NCBI GenBank assembly: GCA_900541715.1
Contig: UQLI01000014.1
Span: forward strand, 1-46,708
Length of the DNA: 46,708 bases
Direction: 5' to 3'
Source: an uncultured Collinsella sp.
GTDB lineage: Bacteria > Actinomycetota > Coriobacteriia > Coriobacteriales > Coriobacteriaceae
Shown: positions 14,025-22,742 of the stretch, piece by piece
Layout of the letters: each line of letters starts with the position of its first letter
Numbering within the stretch: the first letter of the stretch is position 1
Program-made: the position numbers and the translations under genes
The notes under the pieces: generated by a model
Databases searched by the model: none
Told to the model about the DNA's origin: nothing
Seen by the model: the letters and a program-made list of their open reading frames with translations, nothing else

Positions 14025-16760
14025 ATGGGACGTGGAATGGCAGCAACGGATATCGAGCGCGGACTCTCAACCGCCGAGGTCGAGGAGCGCATCGCCGCCG
14101 GTAAAATCAGCCGCAACATGGAGCTCAAGACCAAGTCGGTCAAAGAGCTCATCATCGAGAACCTCTGCACGCTGTTCAATTTGATCAACGTGATCTTGGC
14201 TTTCCTGGTCATTTTGACCGGTTCGTTTAAGAATCTGACGTTCCTGTTCGTGGTGTTCCTCAATACCGCCATCGGCGTCATCCAGTCCATGCGTTCCAAG
14301 AAGATGGTCGATAAGCTCACGCTGCTGACCTCCAAGAAGGCCATTGCGGTGCGCGACGGTGCCGAGGTGGAGCTCGACTTGGACCAGATCGTGCTCGACG
14401 ACATCATCCGCCTGGGGCGCGGCGATCAGATTCCCGCTGACGCCGTGGTGGTTTCGGGCGAGGCGCTCGTGAACGAGAGCCTGCTGACGGGCGAGAGCGA
14501 CCTTATTAAGAAACAGCCCGGTTCCGAGCTCATGAGCGGCAGCTTTATCGACTCGGGCCTGCTGTGCGCCCGTGTGATCCATGTCGGCGCCGACAACTAC
14601 GTGGCCAAGATCAACAATGAGGCCAAGTACGTCAAAAAGGTCAATTCCGAGATCATGAACGCGCTTAATGCCATCGTGCGCTTTGCGAGCATTATCATGA
14701 TCCCGCTCGGTTTGGCGTTGTTTGCCTCGAGTGTGAGCGAGCTGTGGGATGCCGCGGGAACCCCGGGCGATAGCGCGCTTTCGTGGTGCTTCTCCGAGCT
14801 GTTGGCTGGTCATGTGCCTTCGTCGGCGCTGCTGTCCACGGTGGGCGCCCTGCTGGGCATGATCCCGCAAGGCCTGGTGCTGCTGACCTCGTCGGTGCTC
14901 GCCATCGCCACGGTGCGCCTGGCCCGCCGCAAGGTGCTGGCACAGCAGCTCTACTGCATCGAGACTCTCGCTCGCGTCGACGTGCTGTGCCTGGACAAGA
15001 CGGGCACCATCACGTCGGGTCGCATGGAGGTCGAGGGCACGTATCCGCTGCCGGTTGAGGGCGTGAGCCTAGGCGCCGGCTCGGAGGAGGCGGCTGTTCC
15101 CGTCGATACCACGGTGCTCGATTTTGCGCTGGCTAACGTCGCGCGTGCGACTTCGGCCGATGCCAACGAGACCTGCCAGGCGCTGCTCAACTATTACGCC
15201 GATCGCCCGGTCGAGGTGTCCGAGCCGCTGTCGGTCATTCCGTTCTCGTCGTCTAAAAAATGGAGCGGCGCGTCGTTTGCGCAGGGCTCCTATGTGATGG
15301 GCGCCGCGCAGTTTGTGCTTTCGGAGCGTGTGTTTTCGCAGGTCGAGAACCGTGTCGCCGAGCTTGCCGATACCTGCCGCGTGCTCGTGGTGGCGCGCGT
15401 GGACGGCTTTACGCCCGATGGCGATATGGTGGGCGAGGCCGAGCCTGTGGGCTTTGTGACCATCCGCGACGAGATTCGTACCTCGGCGGCCGAGACCATC
15501 GGCTACTTTAACGAGCAGGGCGTGACCCTCAACGTGATTAGTGGTGATGACCCGCGTACGGTGTCATCGATCGCGCGCGTGGTGGGCGTGCCGGGGGCGG
15601 ACGCTTATGTGGACGCCACGACGCTCGATACGCCGGCCAAGCTCGATGCCGCAGTGGATCGCTACCATGTCTTTGGTCGTGTGACCCCGCAGCAGAAGCG
15701 CGAGCTCGTGCAGGCGCTCAAGCGCCGCGAGCACACCGTGGCCATGACGGGCGACGGCGTCAACGACGTGCTGGCTCTCAAGGAGGCCGACTGCTCCGTT
15801 GCCATGGCGGCCGGCTCCGATGCCGCGCGCAACGTGGCCGAGATCGTACTCGTCGACAACGACTTTGCCTCGATGCCCGCCGTGGTGGCCGAGGGCCGTC
15901 GCTCCATCAACAACCTGCAGCGTTCGGCGTCGCTGTTCCTGACCAAGACGCTGTTCTCGATGGGCCTGGCCGCGCTGTGCATCGCGCTGCCGCCGTACCC
16001 CTTCGAGCCCATCCAGATGACGCTCATTAACTTCTTCTGCATCGGCGCGCCGGGCTTTGTGTTGGGTCTGGAGCCCAACAATGCTCGCGTGAAGGGGTCG
16101 TTCCTGACGAACGTACTCAAGCGTGCACTGCCGGCGTCGATTGCGGTCATTTTGGCTGCGGCACTCGATATCTTTGTGGCGCGCGTGTTTGGCTTTAGCC
16201 AGCTCACGCTGTCTACGATGTGCCTGCTTACGTCGTGTGCGGCGAGCGTCAGCCTGATCTGGCGCATCTCGCAGCCTCTCACGCCCTTACGTGTGGTGCT
16301 CTTTGTGTTTGTAGTCGCCGGCATCCTGGTGGGCGTTATCGGATTCCCAGAGCTGCTGTCTATTGCCAACCTGTCGATGGGCCAGATGGTTATCTTGGCT
16401 GTCATCGTGGTCTTTACCTGCTCGGTGTTCTTTAAGCTCGCCACGATGATGGATTCGCTCAAGCCGCGTCGTCGTCATGCTGCAACTGGTTTTGGCCGCG
16501 GTGTGCGCGTCCACCTGGGTCGCGGTGGCGGCAAGGTGAGCTCGACGGGTTCGACGGCCGAGCGTTTTGCCAAGCGCTTCGCCGCCGACATGGCGCAGCG
16601 CCGCGAAGATCGCACCGCTCGCGAGGCCGAGGCCCGCGCACTCGAGGGCGTGGCCCAGGCCCAGCCCAAGAAAAAGAAGAGTACCGGAGCCAAGCGCTCT
16701 CGCGTGACCAAGTCCGCCCAAGGCATCAAAGTTTCGATGCCAAGCAAAAAGAAGAAGTAA
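14025..16760 (+). CDS. P-type cation-transporting ATPase, CtpE-like
   Basis: The protein has about 911 residues with the standard plan: N-terminal actuator start, TM1-2, the dephosphorylation motif LLTGES, TM3-4 with GMIPQGLVLLTSS (PQGL in place of the usual PEGL), phosphorylation motif DKTGTIT, the HAD hinge MTGDGVNDVLALK and a six-helix C-terminal block. The IPQGLVLLTS helix and overall arrangement resemble actinobacterial CtpE, a calcium-uptake ATPase in mycobacteria. Calcium is therefore the best guess, by family only. GTG 14022, ATG 14025 and ATG 14037 are all possible starts and none has a clear ribosome binding site. The last ~85 residues are a cytosolic Arg/Lys-rich tail (PKKKKSTGAKRSR, then PSKKKK at the end), unusual for P-type ATPases. 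Confidence 0.82.
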   Translation: MGRGMAATDIERGLSTAEVEERIAAGKISRNMELKTKSVKELIIENLCTLFNLINVILAFLVILTGSFKNLTFLFVVFLNTAIGVIQSMRSKKMVDKLTLLTSKKAIAVRDGAEVELDLDQIVLDDIIRLGRGDQIPADAVVVSGEALVNESLLTGESDLIKKQPGSELMSGSFIDSGLLCARVIHVGADNYVAKINNEAKYVKKVNSEIMNALNAIVRFASIIMIPLGLALFASSVSELWDAAGTPGDSALSWCFSELLAGHVPSSALLSTVGALLGMIPQGLVLLTSSVLAIATVRLARRKVLAQQLYCIETLARVDVLCLDKTGTITSGRMEVEGTYPLPVEGVSLGAGSEEAAVPVDTTVLDFALANVARATSADANETCQALLNYYADRPVEVSEPLSVIPFSSSKKWSGASFAQGSYVMGAAQFVLSERVFSQVENRVAELADTCRVLVVARVDGFTPDGDMVGEAEPVGFVTIRDEIRTSAAETIGYFNEQGVTLNVISGDDPRTVSSIARVVGVPGADAYVDATTLDTPAKLDAAVDRYHVFGRVTPQQKRELVQALKRREHTVAMTGDGVNDVLALKEADCSVAMAAGSDAARNVAEIVLVDNDFASMPAVVAEGRRSINNLQRSASLFLTKTLFSMGLAALCIALPPYPFEPIQMTLINFFCIGAPGFVLGLEPNNARVKGSFLTNVLKRALPASIAVILAAALDIFVARVFGFSQLTLSTMCLLTSCAASVSLIWRISQPLTPLRVVLFVFVVAGILVGVIGFPELLSIANLSMGQMVILAVIVVFTCSVFFKLATMMDSLKPRRRHAATGFGRGVRVHLGRGGGKVSSTGSTAERFAKRFAADMAQRREDRTAREAEARALEGVAQAQPKKKKSTGAKRSRVTKSAQGIKVSMPSKKKK

Positions 16761-16863
16761 CTACGCGCCCTGGCGATGTTGAATTGGTGCCTTGCTCCTG
16801 TGGGGCCGTGGCGATGTTATGCTCTAACCTCGATTGTTTGAATTGCTTCGAAAAGAGGATGCC

Positions 16864-18006
16864 GTGATCTGCCCGCATTGCCTTAAGACTATCGAGGACG
16901 GCGCCTCGTTCTGCCCCTACTGCAACGCCTATGTGGGTCCGGGCGATGGCCCCGAGCACACCGAGTTCGTGTTCTGTGAGGGCTGCGGTGCCCGTCTTTC
17001 TCCGCATGATCGTACGTGCCCCAAATGCGGACGCCCCGCTCCGGGCATCCTTTCCGAGGACGCTGCCGCATCTGACCTGGCGGCGGGCCGTACCGCCGGT
17101 TTTCCGCGCTTGACGCAAGAGCAGATCGATACCGAGGTGCCGCATGCGCCGGCCTCTGCCGCTGCGGTGCTTTCGGACGCCGCCGATCCTAACGAGACAT
17201 GCGTGCTGCCGGCTTTCGATAAGGATTTCGGTATTCCCAAGGTCGATATTCCCACGCCGGTTTCCTTGCACGACGATGCTCAAAAACCCAAGCGCAAGGT
17301 GCATCCCGACGAGGACGCCTATCACAAGCACAAGCGTCATATCCCCAAGCCGCTCATCGTCATCGCGGTCCTTGCCGTCGTTTGCGGTGGTGCCTATTGG
17401 TTCGTGACGACCGATCCCATGGGTGTCATGCCTGGCCTCTATGACCAGTTTGGCCAAGCCGCGCAGACGACCTTCCCCACGCGCCAAAAGGGCGAGGCGA
17501 CTGAGGACGATACCAAGCAGGACGATTCTGCCGAGGTGGTCCAGGAAGAAACCGTGCTGACCGATGATCAGCTCTATACCAGGCTCGATGGTCTGTATCA
17601 GACCATCGTGTCCTACGGCGACGAGGACCAGATCGGCGAGGTCATCGATTCCTTTAACAACGGTTATCTCCGAACGCCGCTGTCCACCCGTCAGGAGCTG
17701 TCGCAGAGTGCCTACGCCCTGCGCGACCAGATCAAAAAGACGCAAGATGAGCTCAACAACCTTAAGTACCAGGACGATACGGTCTATGCGGATGACATCG
17801 CCCACTTAAAGCAGCTTGCCGAGTGGATGTACGAGCGTGTCGACGTGATCTGCCAGAGTTGGGACATCTCGCTGGCCATTCCCGATGGCGAGTCGATGAG
17901 TTCCCACCAAAGCGAGATCCTGGCTCCCATCGCGCAGGGCGGCAACAGCGCGCTGAACCAGTACGACGCCAATGTGGGTTCCTGGAAGCCGCAGCAGCGT
18001 TCCTAA
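16864..18006 (+). CDS. Zinc-ribbon single-pass membrane protein
   Basis: The protein has 380 residues. GTG 16864 is chosen: AGAGGA lies just upstream and the first residues are then MICPHC. Two zinc ribbons lie at the N-terminus: CPHC...CPYC (about 3-20) and CEGC...CPKC (about 39-56). An acidic linker follows, then one membrane helix (about residues 162-182) after KHKRHIPKP. The extracytoplasmic part has a run of acidic residues and a predicted helical region (RQELSQSAYALRDQIKKTQDEL) of coiled-coil type. Many Firmicutes and Actinobacteria encode zinc-ribbon/TM proteins like this with unknown roles. The genes on either side do not show an obvious partner. Confidence 0.75.
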   Translation: MICPHCLKTIEDGASFCPYCNAYVGPGDGPEHTEFVFCEGCGARLSPHDRTCPKCGRPAPGILSEDAAASDLAAGRTAGFPRLTQEQIDTEVPHAPASAAAVLSDAADPNETCVLPAFDKDFGIPKVDIPTPVSLHDDAQKPKRKVHPDEDAYHKHKRHIPKPLIVIAVLAVVCGGAYWFVTTDPMGVMPGLYDQFGQAAQTTFPTRQKGEATEDDTKQDDSAEVVQEETVLTDDQLYTRLDGLYQTIVSYGDEDQIGEVIDSFNNGYLRTPLSTRQELSQSAYALRDQIKKTQDELNNLKYQDDTVYADDIAHLKQLAEWMYERVDVICQSWDISLAIPDGESMSSHQSEILAPIAQGGNSALNQYDANVGSWKPQQRS

Positions 18007-18044
18007 AATTAGTTCGCCATAGTCGGCATAACCTACGTGCGCAA

Positions 18045-18074
18045 TTGATGTAAGCGCATGCTTATTGCTACAAT
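18045..18074 (+). promoter_or_regulatory. Promoter of the cyclophilin-TPR gene pair
   Basis: TTGATG (18045-18050), an 18-base spacer and TACAAT (18069-18074) stand 40 bases before the cyclophilin ATG, which has AGGAAGG as ribosome binding site. Confidence 0.65.
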
Positions 18075-18113
18075 TCGTACAAATATGCTTTAAACGCACG
18101 AGGAAGGAACCAC

Positions 18114-18656
18114 ATGTTTGGTTTTAAGAAAGAGCTCTACACGCCCGAGTATCAGCTTGTCGGCGACGAGTGCGCCGTTATCGAGACGTCGAAGGGTACC
18201 ATCAAGGTCAAGTTTGACGGTGAGGGCGCTCCCATTCATGTCGCGAACTTCTGCGAGCTTTCCACGATGGGTTTCTATGATGGCCTTAAGTTCCATCGCT
18301 ATGTGCCCGGCTTTGTCATTCAGGGTGGCGACCCCAATACCCGCGACATGTCCGGCGCCGACGTCGCTGCCGGCCTTGAGGGCCCCGACGGCATGCCCGG
18401 TACCGGTGGCCCCGGCTACTGCATCAAGGGCGAGTTTGCCACCAATCCGCGCAACAGCCATGTCGATGGCGCCCTTGCCATGGCACGCTCCATGGACCCC
18501 GATTCCGCGGGTTCGCAGTTCTACTTCTGCCTGGGTGCCCAGCATAACCTCGATTCCGGTTACACCGTCTTTGGTACCACGGTCGAGGGTTTCGATGTGA
18601 TTTCGCAGCTGCGTGCCGGCGACGAGATCGTCCATGTCGAGATCGTTCACGAGTAA
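18114..18656 (+). CDS. Cyclophilin-type peptidyl-prolyl isomerase
   Basis: The protein has 180 residues. The core FHRYVPGFVIQGGDP carries the catalytic Arg and the Phe/Gln set, then GALAMARSMDPDSAGSQFYFCLG and YTVFGTTVEGFDVI complete the single-domain beta-barrel. It has no signal peptide, so it is a cytosolic proline isomerase that assists folding. There is an insertion (LEGPDGMPGTGGPGYCIKGEF) of the kind seen in bacterial cyclophilins. Its ATG follows AGGAAGGAACC. The TPR protein gene starts 11 bases after the stop, so both are probably in one transcript. Confidence 0.92.
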   Translation: MFGFKKELYTPEYQLVGDECAVIETSKGTIKVKFDGEGAPIHVANFCELSTMGFYDGLKFHRYVPGFVIQGGDPNTRDMSGADVAAGLEGPDGMPGTGGPGYCIKGEFATNPRNSHVDGALAMARSMDPDSAGSQFYFCLGAQHNLDSGYTVFGTTVEGFDVISQLRAGDEIVHVEIVHE

Positions 18657-18667
18657 AGGGGACTTCC

Positions 18668-19972
18668 TTGAATAGCCAGCTGATCCAACAGGGCCGCGCC
18701 GCTTACCGCGCGGGTGATTTTTCCGCTGCAGCCCAGATGCTTGGGGCGGCAAAGACTCCCGATGAGATTATGGGCGAGGCCGATCACCTTCGTGGCAACG
18801 CCTTGATGCACCTGGGCATGTATGCCGAGGCCGCCGAGGCCTATGCCGCCGCCCTCAACGACGGCACCTACGGCAAGCGCGGCGCGCTGCTCACCAACCG
18901 CGGCAAGGCGCTCGCCGCCGTGGGCGACTACACGACGGCCGCCCAGGCGTTCTCTGGTGCTACGCAGGATGCTTCCTATGCCACGCCGTTCAAGGCCTAT
19001 CTGGGCTTGGGTAACGCGCTGTTTCAGTCGGGCGACTATGCCAACGCGGGTACTGCCTTCCGTCAGGCTGCCATCGACGGCGCCAATCCGGCTCCTGCCG
19101 CCGCACTCGGCGAGCTCGGTCGTTGCTTCATTAAGCTTGGCCGTCCGGCGGATGCCGTGGAGACCTACCGCACGGCTATCGACTTTGCCGGCCCTCGCGA
19201 CGACACGCGCGCGCTCAACGCCGGCATGGGCCAGGCGCTTTCTGCCGCCGGCCGTCCCTCCGACGCACTCGACGCCTTTAACGCCGCTACTGCCGATGGC
19301 ATCTACCAGCTCACCTCCGAGCAGGCCGATGAGCTTGCCCGCGTGCACGATTCGCTTGCCGCGCTGTCTGCCCAGACGGCTATGGCCACGGCTCCGGCGC
19401 CCGCGATGGACGCTCCTGCCGTCGATCCGCTCGATCCTACGGGCGCGACCGGTCAGTTTATGCCCGATCCCTCGGACACCGGCTTCTTTACGCTGTCCGA
19501 GTCCGAGATGGTCCAGCAGGACCGTCAGGATCGTAAGCAGGCCAAGGTCCGTCGCCGCCATCGCCACACGGGTCTCAAAGTCTTCATCGTGCTGCTTCTG
19601 CTCATTTTGATCGCCGCGGGCGGTCTGGGCTTTGCCTACACGCGCGGCTTTGGCTTCCCGTCTCAGGAGTCTGTGGTTACCGATCTGTTCCAGGCTGCCG
19701 GCGACGGTGACACCGCAAAGGCCGAGTCTTGCCTGGCATCGAGCCTGTCCGAGGACGCTAAGTCGATGATCATCTCCTCGATTCCGCAGGGTGCCACCGT
19801 GTCCGTCGAGGGCATGGATCAGTCCATGACCGAGACGACCGCTAAGGTGAAGGCATCGCTGTCCAAGGGCGGCGAGCAGGAGTACACCGTCAAATTCGTG
19901 CGCTCCGACAACCATATCGGCTGGGCCGTTTCCTCGCTCGATATGGATTTCTCGGCTGCTGACAACCAGTAG
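18668..19972 (+). CDS. TPR-repeat protein with one transmembrane helix
   Basis: The protein has 434 residues from a TTG start (18668) with AAAGGGG upstream. Residues 1-235 are tandem TPR-like helix pairs (for example GRAAYRAGDFSAAAQML and ALNAGMGQALSAAGRPSDAL). A Pro/Asp-rich linker and a basic stretch (RKQAKVRRRHRH) precede a single membrane helix at about 303-325. The outer ~110 residues (DLFQAAGDGDTAKAESCLAS onward) resemble the DUF4878/lipocalin-like modules that follow such helices. It has a cytoplasmic protein-interaction half and an external half, so it may be a scaffold. No catalytic motif is seen. It is close to the rod-shape genes but separated from mreB by 115 bases with a hairpin. 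Confidence 0.75.
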   Translation: MNSQLIQQGRAAYRAGDFSAAAQMLGAAKTPDEIMGEADHLRGNALMHLGMYAEAAEAYAAALNDGTYGKRGALLTNRGKALAAVGDYTTAAQAFSGATQDASYATPFKAYLGLGNALFQSGDYANAGTAFRQAAIDGANPAPAAALGELGRCFIKLGRPADAVETYRTAIDFAGPRDDTRALNAGMGQALSAAGRPSDALDAFNAATADGIYQLTSEQADELARVHDSLAALSAQTAMATAPAPAMDAPAVDPLDPTGATGQFMPDPSDTGFFTLSESEMVQQDRQDRKQAKVRRRHRHTGLKVFIVLLLLILIAAGGLGFAYTRGFGFPSQESVVTDLFQAAGDGDTAKAESCLASSLSEDAKSMIISSIPQGATVSVEGMDQSMTETTAKVKASLSKGGEQEYTVKFVRSDNHIGWAVSSLDMDFSAADNQ

Positions 19973-19994
19973 TGACCTTATGGGATTTAGCTTT

Positions 19995-20027
19995 GCCCGG
20001 CGCTTCACCGCAAGTGAGGTGCCGGGC
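19995..20027 (+). terminator. Hairpin after the TPR gene, possible terminator
   Basis: GCCCGGC...TTCAC pairs with GTGA...GCCGGGC around CGCAA. No real T-run follows (TTGCGC), so this may be a weak or factor-assisted stop between the TPR gene and mreB. Confidence 0.35.
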
Positions 20028-20087
20028 TTGCGCTAGTATGATGAGCTAGTAGTTTTCCAGCAATCATCCAACACATCAGGAGTTGCG

Positions 20088-21131
20088 TTGTTTTCTTTGA
20101 TGGATATGTTCTTCGGTAGCTATGCGGGCGATCTTGCCATCGACCTCGGCACCGCAAATACGCTTGTCTCCGTGCGCGGCAAGGGCATCGTCATTCGCGA
20201 GCCCTCTGTTGTCGCCATCGACAAGAACGACGAGCGCATCCTGGCGGTCGGTATCGAGGCAAAGCGCATGCTCGGCCGTACGCCCGGCAACATCGTGGCC
20301 GTTCGTCCCCTGAAGGACGGCGTCATCGCCGACTTCGATGTTACCGAGGCCATGCTTCGCTACTTTATCGATAAGGCGTCCGAGAAGCGCTATCCGTGGA
20401 CCCCGCGTCCGCGCGTTGTCGTCTGCGTTCCCTCCGGCGTCACGTCGGTCGAGAAGCGTGCTGTCTTTGAGGCCACGATCCAGGCTGGCGCTCGCCAGGC
20501 CTATCTGATCGAGGAGCCCATGGCTGCCGCTATCGGCGCCGACCTGCCCGTCGAGGAGCCCACCGGCTCCATGGTCATCGACATCGGTGGCGGTACCACC
20601 GAGGTTGCCGTTATCGCTATGGGCGGCATCGTCGTCTCGCAGTCCATCCGTATTGCCGGTGACGAGTTCGATCAGGCCATCCTCACGCACGTTCGCGATG
20701 CCTACAACCTTGCCATCGGCGAGCGTACGGCAGAGGACATCAAGATCAAGGTCGGCTCCGCTGTGCCGCTCAAGGACGAGCTCGACGTCGAGGTCAACGG
20801 TCGCGACGTGATCACCGGTCTGCCCAAGACCGTGCGCATCGAGAGCGAGGAGATTCGTCGCGCGCTCAACAAGCCGCTCGACGAGATGGCCAAGGCCGTC
20901 AAGGACGCCCTCGATGCCACGCCGCCCGATCTTGCCTCTGACCTTATGTACTACGGCATTTTGCTGACCGGTGGTGGCGCTCTGCTACGCGGACTCGACG
21001 TGCGTCTGCGCGATGAGACCGGCGTTTCGGTCAACGTCAGCCCCACGGCGCTCGATAACGTCGTTAACGGCTGTGCCCGCGTGCTCGAGGCCAATGCGTT
21101 TGATGGCGGCTTCGTCCAGACCAATGCTTAA
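20088..21131 (+). CDS. mreB: Rod-shape determining protein MreB
   Basis: The protein has 347 residues and the actin fold: AIDLGTANTLV (phosphate 1), PSGVTSVEKRAV, the linker EEPMAAAIGADLPV, IDIGGGTTEVAVI (phosphate 2) and LTGGGALLRGLD (adenosine). It polymerises along the inner membrane and positions the elongasome. TTG 20088 has AGGAG 5 bases upstream; ATG 20100 is a possible alternative giving MDMFFGSYAGDLAI, but its spacing to the site is 17 bases. It is first in mreB-mreC-mreD-PBP2-rodA, an intact elongation block. Many Coriobacteriia are rods or coccobacilli, so this fits. Confidence 0.95.
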   Translation: MFSLMDMFFGSYAGDLAIDLGTANTLVSVRGKGIVIREPSVVAIDKNDERILAVGIEAKRMLGRTPGNIVAVRPLKDGVIADFDVTEAMLRYFIDKASEKRYPWTPRPRVVVCVPSGVTSVEKRAVFEATIQAGARQAYLIEEPMAAAIGADLPVEEPTGSMVIDIGGGTTEVAVIAMGGIVVSQSIRIAGDEFDQAILTHVRDAYNLAIGERTAEDIKIKVGSAVPLKDELDVEVNGRDVITGLPKTVRIESEEIRRALNKPLDEMAKAVKDALDATPPDLASDLMYYGILLTGGGALLRGLDVRLRDETGVSVNVSPTALDNVVNGCARVLEANAFDGGFVQTNA

Positions 21132-21152
21132 TTTCCAAAAGGTGGATTCCAT

Positions 21153-22151
21153 TTGGCACGATCTTCGGGTTTCTCCACAAATCTGAATACCAAACGACAA
21201 TCAACGGGTATGCGCCCGTTGATTGTTTTCAGCCTGATTTCGGTGTTGCTGCTCACGTTTTACATCCGCGAGGGCGAGGCAGGGCCGATTCATGCCGTGC
21301 GTTCGGGCGTAACGACGATTACCTCGCCGGTGCGTTTTGTGGGCTCGGCTGTGGCGGCTCCTTTCAATGCCATCGGCAACGTGTTCTCTAACCTTACGGC
21401 GTCGCAGGACACGCTCGACGAACTCAAGAAGCAAAACGAGGAACTGACCTCTAAGGTTGCTGAGCTCTCCGAGGCTCAAAAGACCGCCGAGCGTCTGGAA
21501 GGGCTGGTCGGCCTGCAGTCGACCTATAACCTCAAATCGACCGCAGCTCGTATCGTTGGTGCCTCGGGCGATGCTTGGACCTCGACCGTCACCATCGACA
21601 AGGGTTCTGCCGACGGGCTTACCATCAACATGCCCGTGACGAGTTCTGCCGGTGTTATCGGCCAGATCATCGAGGTTTCGGCCAAAACGTCGACCGTGCG
21701 CCTGATTGGCGACGAGAACTCGGGCGTGTCCGCTATGGTGCAGGACACGCGCGCTCAGGGCATGCTGCAGGGTCAGGCTGACGGCACGCTGCGTCTTGAG
21801 TACGTGAGCGTCGACTCCGACGTTAAGGTTGGCGACATCATCGTGACCTCGGGCATTGGCGGCGTGTTCCCCAAGGGCCTTCCGCTTGGCACCGTCTCGT
21901 CGGTCGAGAAATCGGCAAACGACGTGTACTACACCATTGTGGTGCGCGCCCAGACGACGGCCGAGAATAACGAGGAAGTGCTGGTCATTACCTCGCTGAC
22001 CGACGAACAGTCGGCCTCGGATGAGGACGTGAGCACGGCCAACAGCACGCCGCAGGGAACGTCGCGTGACGCTGCGACCAAGACGAAGGACGAGAGTTCG
22101 GATGACAGTTCCGACACGTCCGAAACGACCGATTCCGGCTCGAGCGAATAG
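21153..22151 (+). CDS. mreC: Rod-shape determining protein MreC
   Basis: The protein has 332 residues from TTG 21153, with AAAAGGTGG 7 bases upstream. There is a short cytoplasmic N-terminus, one membrane helix (RPLIVFSLISVLLLTFYI), then a coiled coil (LDELKKQNEELTSKVAELSE, about 90-115) and two beta-domains with VTIDKGSADGL, SAGVIGQI and GDIIVTSGIGGVFPKGLPLG. This is the standard MreC build; the dimeric coiled coil links PBP2 and RodA to MreB outside the membrane. The final ~50 residues are a Ser/Thr/Asp-rich disordered tail (about 285-332) not present in well-studied MreC proteins. The gene is tightly followed by mreD. Confidence 0.93.
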   Translation: MARSSGFSTNLNTKRQSTGMRPLIVFSLISVLLLTFYIREGEAGPIHAVRSGVTTITSPVRFVGSAVAAPFNAIGNVFSNLTASQDTLDELKKQNEELTSKVAELSEAQKTAERLEGLVGLQSTYNLKSTAARIVGASGDAWTSTVTIDKGSADGLTINMPVTSSAGVIGQIIEVSAKTSTVRLIGDENSGVSAMVQDTRAQGMLQGQADGTLRLEYVSVDSDVKVGDIIVTSGIGGVFPKGLPLGTVSSVEKSANDVYYTIVVRAQTTAENNEEVLVITSLTDEQSASDEDVSTANSTPQGTSRDAATKTKDESSDDSSDTSETTDSGSSE

Positions 22152-22162
22152 GGGGCATGTCC

Positions 22163-22729
22163 ATGGATCTACACGAGCAGGGGATGAGCTCCCGCACGTT
22201 TGTAATCGCCGCCATCGTGTGCGTGCTGCTGCAGGCAGGCCTGGCACCGCAGATCTCCATTGCGGGCGGTCGCGTCAACTTCATGATTATGCTGGTGTGC
22301 CTAAGCGTGTTTTCGGGCGACCCGACCCGTGCCATCGTGTGCGGTTTTTGCAGCGGCTTGTTCTATGACCTGTCCGCTGCCGTGCCGGTGGGCGTTATGT
22401 CGCTCCTGCTGACCGTGGGTTCTTTTGCCCTGGTGCACAGCGCCGTCGGCCAGACGGGCGGTACCCCGAGTGCGCGCGGCATCACTGTGGGCGCCTTCGC
22501 GCTCGTCATTAATGTGATCTACAGCATCATCTTGCTGTTTATGGGTTTGGAGACGAGCTTTGTCGTGGCGATCTTCGGCCATGCGTTGCCGTCCTCGATC
22601 CTGACGGGTCTGGTTGCCATTCCGTTTTTGATGTCCGGCGTCGTGCCGCAGTCCGGCTATGGATTCTCCGCACGTGGCGGACGCCAGACGGGCATGCGCT
22701 TTAAGCCCAAGACCCGCAAGCTCAAATAG
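22163..22729 (+). CDS. mreD: Rod-shape determining protein MreD
   Basis: The protein has 188 residues from ATG 22163, which has AGGGGG 7 bases upstream; ATG 22157 is only one base from that site and less likely. There are five to six hydrophobic helices, with GGRVNFMIMLVCLSVFSGD and GFCSGLFYDLSAAVPVG matching the MreD pattern of a short helical bundle. MreD is an integral membrane partner of MreC in the elongasome. The C-terminus is basic (RFKPKTRKLK). It is placed between mreC and the PBP2 gene, with short gaps on both sides. Confidence 0.85.
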   Translation: MDLHEQGMSSRTFVIAAIVCVLLQAGLAPQISIAGGRVNFMIMLVCLSVFSGDPTRAIVCGFCSGLFYDLSAAVPVGVMSLLLTVGSFALVHSAVGQTGGTPSARGITVGAFALVINVIYSIILLFMGLETSFVVAIFGHALPSSILTGLVAIPFLMSGVVPQSGYGFSARGGRQTGMRFKPKTRKLK

Positions 22730-22742
22730 GGGAGGCCCGTAG

